A stretch of DNA of 64,000 bases from Caballeronia turbans (GTDB lineage: Bacteria > Pseudomonadota > Gammaproteobacteria > Burkholderiales > Burkholderiaceae): contig FCOD02000026.1 in the NCBI GenBank assembly GCA_001544655.2, positions 18,473 through 82,472 of the forward strand, written 5' to 3'. Below are positions 61,622 to 64,000 of this stretch, piece after piece; within the stretch, counting starts at the first letter, position 1, and each line of letters opens with the position of its first letter. The notes under the pieces are model-generated. The model ran no database searches and was not told where the DNA came from. It saw only the letters and a program-made list of their open reading frames with translations. The translations under genes and the position numbers were made by a program.

Positions 61622-62308
61622 ATGTTGCAAGGCTACGGCCCGCTGATCCTCGCGGGCACCTGGCAGACCGTCAAGCTGGCGGTGCTGTCGCTCGTGTTCG
61701 CCTTTGTGATCGGCCTGATCGGCGCGGCGGCGAAGCTGTCGAAAAACCGCGTGGCGTCGGGTTTCGGCACCGTCTACACCACGCTCATCCGCGGCGTGCC
61801 CGACCTCGTGCTGATGCTGCTTCTTTTCTACAGCATCCAGATCTGGCTGAACCTGTTCACGGACGCGGTAGGCTGGGATCAGATCGACATCGATCCGTTT
61901 CTCGCCGGCATTCTGGTCCTCGGTTTCATCTACGGCGCGTATTTCACCGAAACCTTCCGCGGCGCATTTCTCTCCGTGCCGCGCGGCCAGCTCGAAGCGG
62001 GCGTGGCTTACGGCATGACGCCTTGGCAGACCTTCTCCCGCATCATGTTTCCGCAGATGATGCGTTTCGCGCTGCCCGGCATCGGCAACAACTGGCAGGT
62101 CATGGTCAAGGCGACGGCGCTCGTGTCGATCATCGGCCTCGCGGATGTCGTCAAGGCCTCGCAGGATGCCGGCAAGGGCACGCTGCGCTTCTTTTTCTTC
62201 ACGCTTCTCGCGGGCGCGGTCTATCTCGCGATCACCACGATCTCGAATTTCGTGCTGATCTGGCTGGAGCGGCGCTATTCCATCGGCGTGCGCAAGGCCG
62301 ATCTCTAA
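61622..62308 (+). CDS. hisQ: Polar amino-acid ABC transporter permease, HisQ/ArtQ-like
   Basis: 228 residues. Five hydrophobic segments; EAA loop region LEAGVAYGMTPWQTFSRIMFPQMMRFALPG; N-terminal GTWQTVKLAVLSLVFAFVIGL. Subfamily (histidine/arginine/ornithine) by order and similarity to HisQ; the solute is inferred. Confidence 0.85.
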   Translation: MLQGYGPLILAGTWQTVKLAVLSLVFAFVIGLIGAAAKLSKNRVASGFGTVYTTLIRGVPDLVLMLLLFYSIQIWLNLFTDAVGWDQIDIDPFLAGILVLGFIYGAYFTETFRGAFLSVPRGQLEAGVAYGMTPWQTFSRIMFPQMMRFALPGIGNNWQVMVKATALVSIIGLADVVKASQDAGKGTLRFFFFTLLAGAVYLAITTISNFVLIWLERRYSIGVRKADL

Positions 62309-62336
62309 TCGGCCCATTCAGGAGCGGCAGGGAATC

Positions 62337-63050
62337 ATGATCGAAATCATCCAGGAATACTGGAAGAACTACCTCTTCACCGACGGCTACCGCATCACCG
62401 GTCTCGCGATCACGATGTGGCTGCTGGTGATCTCCATCGGCCTCGGCTTTTGTCTGTCAGTGCCACTCGCGGTCGCGCGGGTGTCGAAGAACAAGCTGCT
62501 GTCGCGTTCGGTGTGGCTCTATACGTACGTCTTTCGCGGCACGCCGCTCTACGTTCAGTTGCTGCTGTGCTACACGGGCCTGTACAGCCTGCAGGTCGTG
62601 CGCGATCACATGCTGCTCGCCGAATTCTTCCGTAGCGGCATGAACTGCACGCTGCTCGCCTTCACGCTCAACACCTGCGCGTACACCACGGAAATTTTCG
62701 CGGGCGCGATCAAGGCGACGCCCTACGGCGAGATCGAAGCCGCGCGCGCATACGGCATGTCGGGTTTCACGCTGTATCGACGGGTGATTCTTCCTTCGGC
62801 GTTGAGACGCGCGCTGCCCTACTACAGCAATGAAGTCATTCTGATGCTGCACGCGACCACCGTCGCGTTCACGGCGACCGTGCCGGACATTCTCAAGATC
62901 GCGCGCGACGTCAATTCGGCGACTTATCAGTCGTTCGAGGCGTTCGGCATCGCCGCGCTGCTCTATCTTTGCATTTCGTTCGCGCTCGTGTGGCTGTTCC
63001 GCCGCGCCGAGTATCGCTGGCTCGCTTATTTGCGGCCGCAAGGCAAATAA
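62337..63050 (+). CDS. hisM: Polar amino-acid ABC transporter permease, HisM-like
   Basis: 237 residues. Five hydrophobic segments; EAA loop IEAARAYGMSGFTLYRRVILPSALRRALPYYSNE. Starts 28 bases after the first permease stop, ATG preceded by GGCAGGGA. Confidence 0.85.
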   Translation: MIEIIQEYWKNYLFTDGYRITGLAITMWLLVISIGLGFCLSVPLAVARVSKNKLLSRSVWLYTYVFRGTPLYVQLLLCYTGLYSLQVVRDHMLLAEFFRSGMNCTLLAFTLNTCAYTTEIFAGAIKATPYGEIEAARAYGMSGFTLYRRVILPSALRRALPYYSNEVILMLHATTVAFTATVPDILKIARDVNSATYQSFEAFGIAALLYLCISFALVWLFRRAEYRWLAYLRPQGK

Positions 63051-63077
63051 GACCATCGAGTCAGCCAAGGACCCTTC

Positions 63078-63857
63078 ATGAATTCCCAGATGCACAAGCT
63101 TTTTGTCGACGATATTCACAAGCAGTACGGCAGCAACGAGGTCCTGAAGGGCGTTTCGCTCAAGGCGAAGGCCGGCGACGTGATCAGCATCATCGGCTCG
63201 TCCGGCTCGGGCAAGAGCACGATGCTGCGCTGTATCAACTTCCTGGAGCAGCCGAATCAGGGGCGTATCTTCGTCGACGGCACCGAAGTCCGCACGATGA
63301 AGGACAAGACCGGCGCGCTGAAGGCGGCGGACCCGAAACAACTGCGGCAAGTTCGCTCGAAATTGTCGATGGTCTTCCAGCACTTCAATCTCTGGTCGCA
63401 CATGAACGTGCTGGAAAACGTGACCGAGGCGCCCGTGAACGTGCTCGGGCTCTCGAAGAAGGAAGCAGAGGAACGCGGGCGCGCTTATCTGGAAAAGGTC
63501 GGGCTCGCGCCGCGGGTGGAGAAGCAGTATCCGTCGCATTTGTCGGGTGGACAGCAGCAGCGCGTCGCCATTGCGCGCGCGCTCGCGATGCATCCCGACG
63601 TCATGCTCTTCGACGAACCGACTTCCGCGCTCGATCCCGAGCTCGTCGGCGAAGTGCTCAAGGTCATGCAGACGCTCGCCGAGGAAGGCCGGACGATGAT
63701 CGTCGTGACGCACGAGATGGCGTTCGCGCGCAACGTGTCGAATCATGTCGTGTTCCTGCATCAGGGACGCATCGAGGAGGAAGGTCATCCGGATGCGGTG
63801 TTCGGCAACACGAAGAGCGAGCGCCTGAAGCAGTTCCTGTCGGGCAGCCTGAAGTAG
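63078..63857 (+). CDS. hisP: Polar amino-acid ABC transporter ATPase, HisP-like
   Basis: 259 residues. Walker [12 protein letters not shown]-loop [18 protein letters not shown] (typical HisP), signature [15 protein letters not shown], Walker [20 protein letters not shown]. Completes the permease-permease-ATPase set; no substrate-binding protein gene is in view. Confidence 0.92.
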   Translation: MNSQMHKLFVDDIHKQYGSNEVLKGVSLKAKAGDVISIIGSSGSGKSTMLRCINFLEQPNQGRIFVDGTEVRTMKDKTGALKAADPKQLRQVRSKLSMVFQHFNLWSHMNVLENVTEAPVNVLGLSKKEAEERGRAYLEKVGLAPRVEKQYPSHLSGGQQQRVAIARALAMHPDVMLFDEPTSALDPELVGEVLKVMQTLAEEGRTMIVVTHEMAFARNVSNHVVFLHQGRIEEEGHPDAVFGNTKSERLKQFLSGSLK

Positions 63858-63925
63858 ATTCGCGAAACGCAGCCGAAAGCCCGTTTCGGCAACCTTCGAC
63901 TCCAGAAAAGGCGCCCGCGAGGCGT

Positions 63926-63959
63926 AATGCCGTTCAGTTAGCGCTGCACGGCATTTTTG
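63926..63959 (+). terminator. Terminator after the HisQMP-like operon
   Basis: AATGCCGT / ACGGCATT followed by TTTTT. Confidence 0.75.
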
Positions 63960-64000
63960 TTTATGGGGTGAGAAGTGGTTGTAAACGGAGCGCCGGGCTG

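Noticed and set aside
1-64000. CRISPR arrays, rRNA genes, insertion sequences
   Set aside because: No regularly spaced identical repeats, rRNA-like segments or transposase genes were seen.

Overview
The window is about 64 kb of a high-GC betaproteobacterial chromosome. Codon use, ParC/ParE, the paired GGDEF regulators, the BrkB, DUF883 and DUF4399 proteins and the gene style point to Burkholderiaceae of the Paraburkholderia/Caballeronia type. This is an inference from protein families, not from a search.

Layout. 1-13.2 kb is ordinary chromosome: the end of a PhzF-like gene, a GGDEF-EAL protein, a CopD-like membrane protein, parC and parE, an ABC-F ATPase, a DUF4399 protein, rubredoxin, a methyltransferase and a DUF4239 protein. 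13,236-26,259 is an integrated 13-kb element in the 3' end of tRNA-Arg(CCT). It is bounded by a 17-bp direct repeat and carries its own tyrosine integrase next to the tRNA. 26.3-33 kb is chromosome again, with a quinate/shikimate catabolic pair (QuiC-like dehydratase, shikimate dehydrogenase), a TetR regulator and a PAS-PAS-GGDEF protein. 33-50 kb is a dense island of small stress-type proteins, trehalose synthesis, rpoN and two sigma-54 activators. 50-64 kb holds a tandem lipoprotein pair, an ABC transporter with a fused permease, a GGDEF protein, a Cpx-like two-component system with a Spy/CpxP-like target, a pirin, and a HisQMP-type amino-acid transporter.

Two parts stand out. First, the integrated element looks like a phage satellite or relic tied to T7/SP6-type (autographivirus-like) phages. 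It encodes a T7 gp2.5-like single-stranded DNA-binding protein that lacks the acidic tail, an HNH-type nuclease, and two Gln/Ala-rich proteins resembling podovirus internal virion proteins. It also carries six tandem sequences resembling SP6/T7-class phage promoters. I see no RNA polymerase, capsid, portal or terminase gene. A DUF262-HEPN gene pair, a likely toxin or anti-phage module, sits next to the integrase, and a second HEPN-like gene lies near the other end.

Second, rpoN at 39.8 kb has an almost perfect -24/-12 promoter of its own. At least nine more -24/-12 sequences lie in front of neighbouring genes: YbhB-like, PfpI, PA2169-like, BON, an acidic protein, otsA, a Pro-rich protein, the DUF883 operon and a small membrane protein. 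This suggests a self-contained, autoregulated sigma-54 stress regulon encoded together with two paralogous enhancer-binding proteins.
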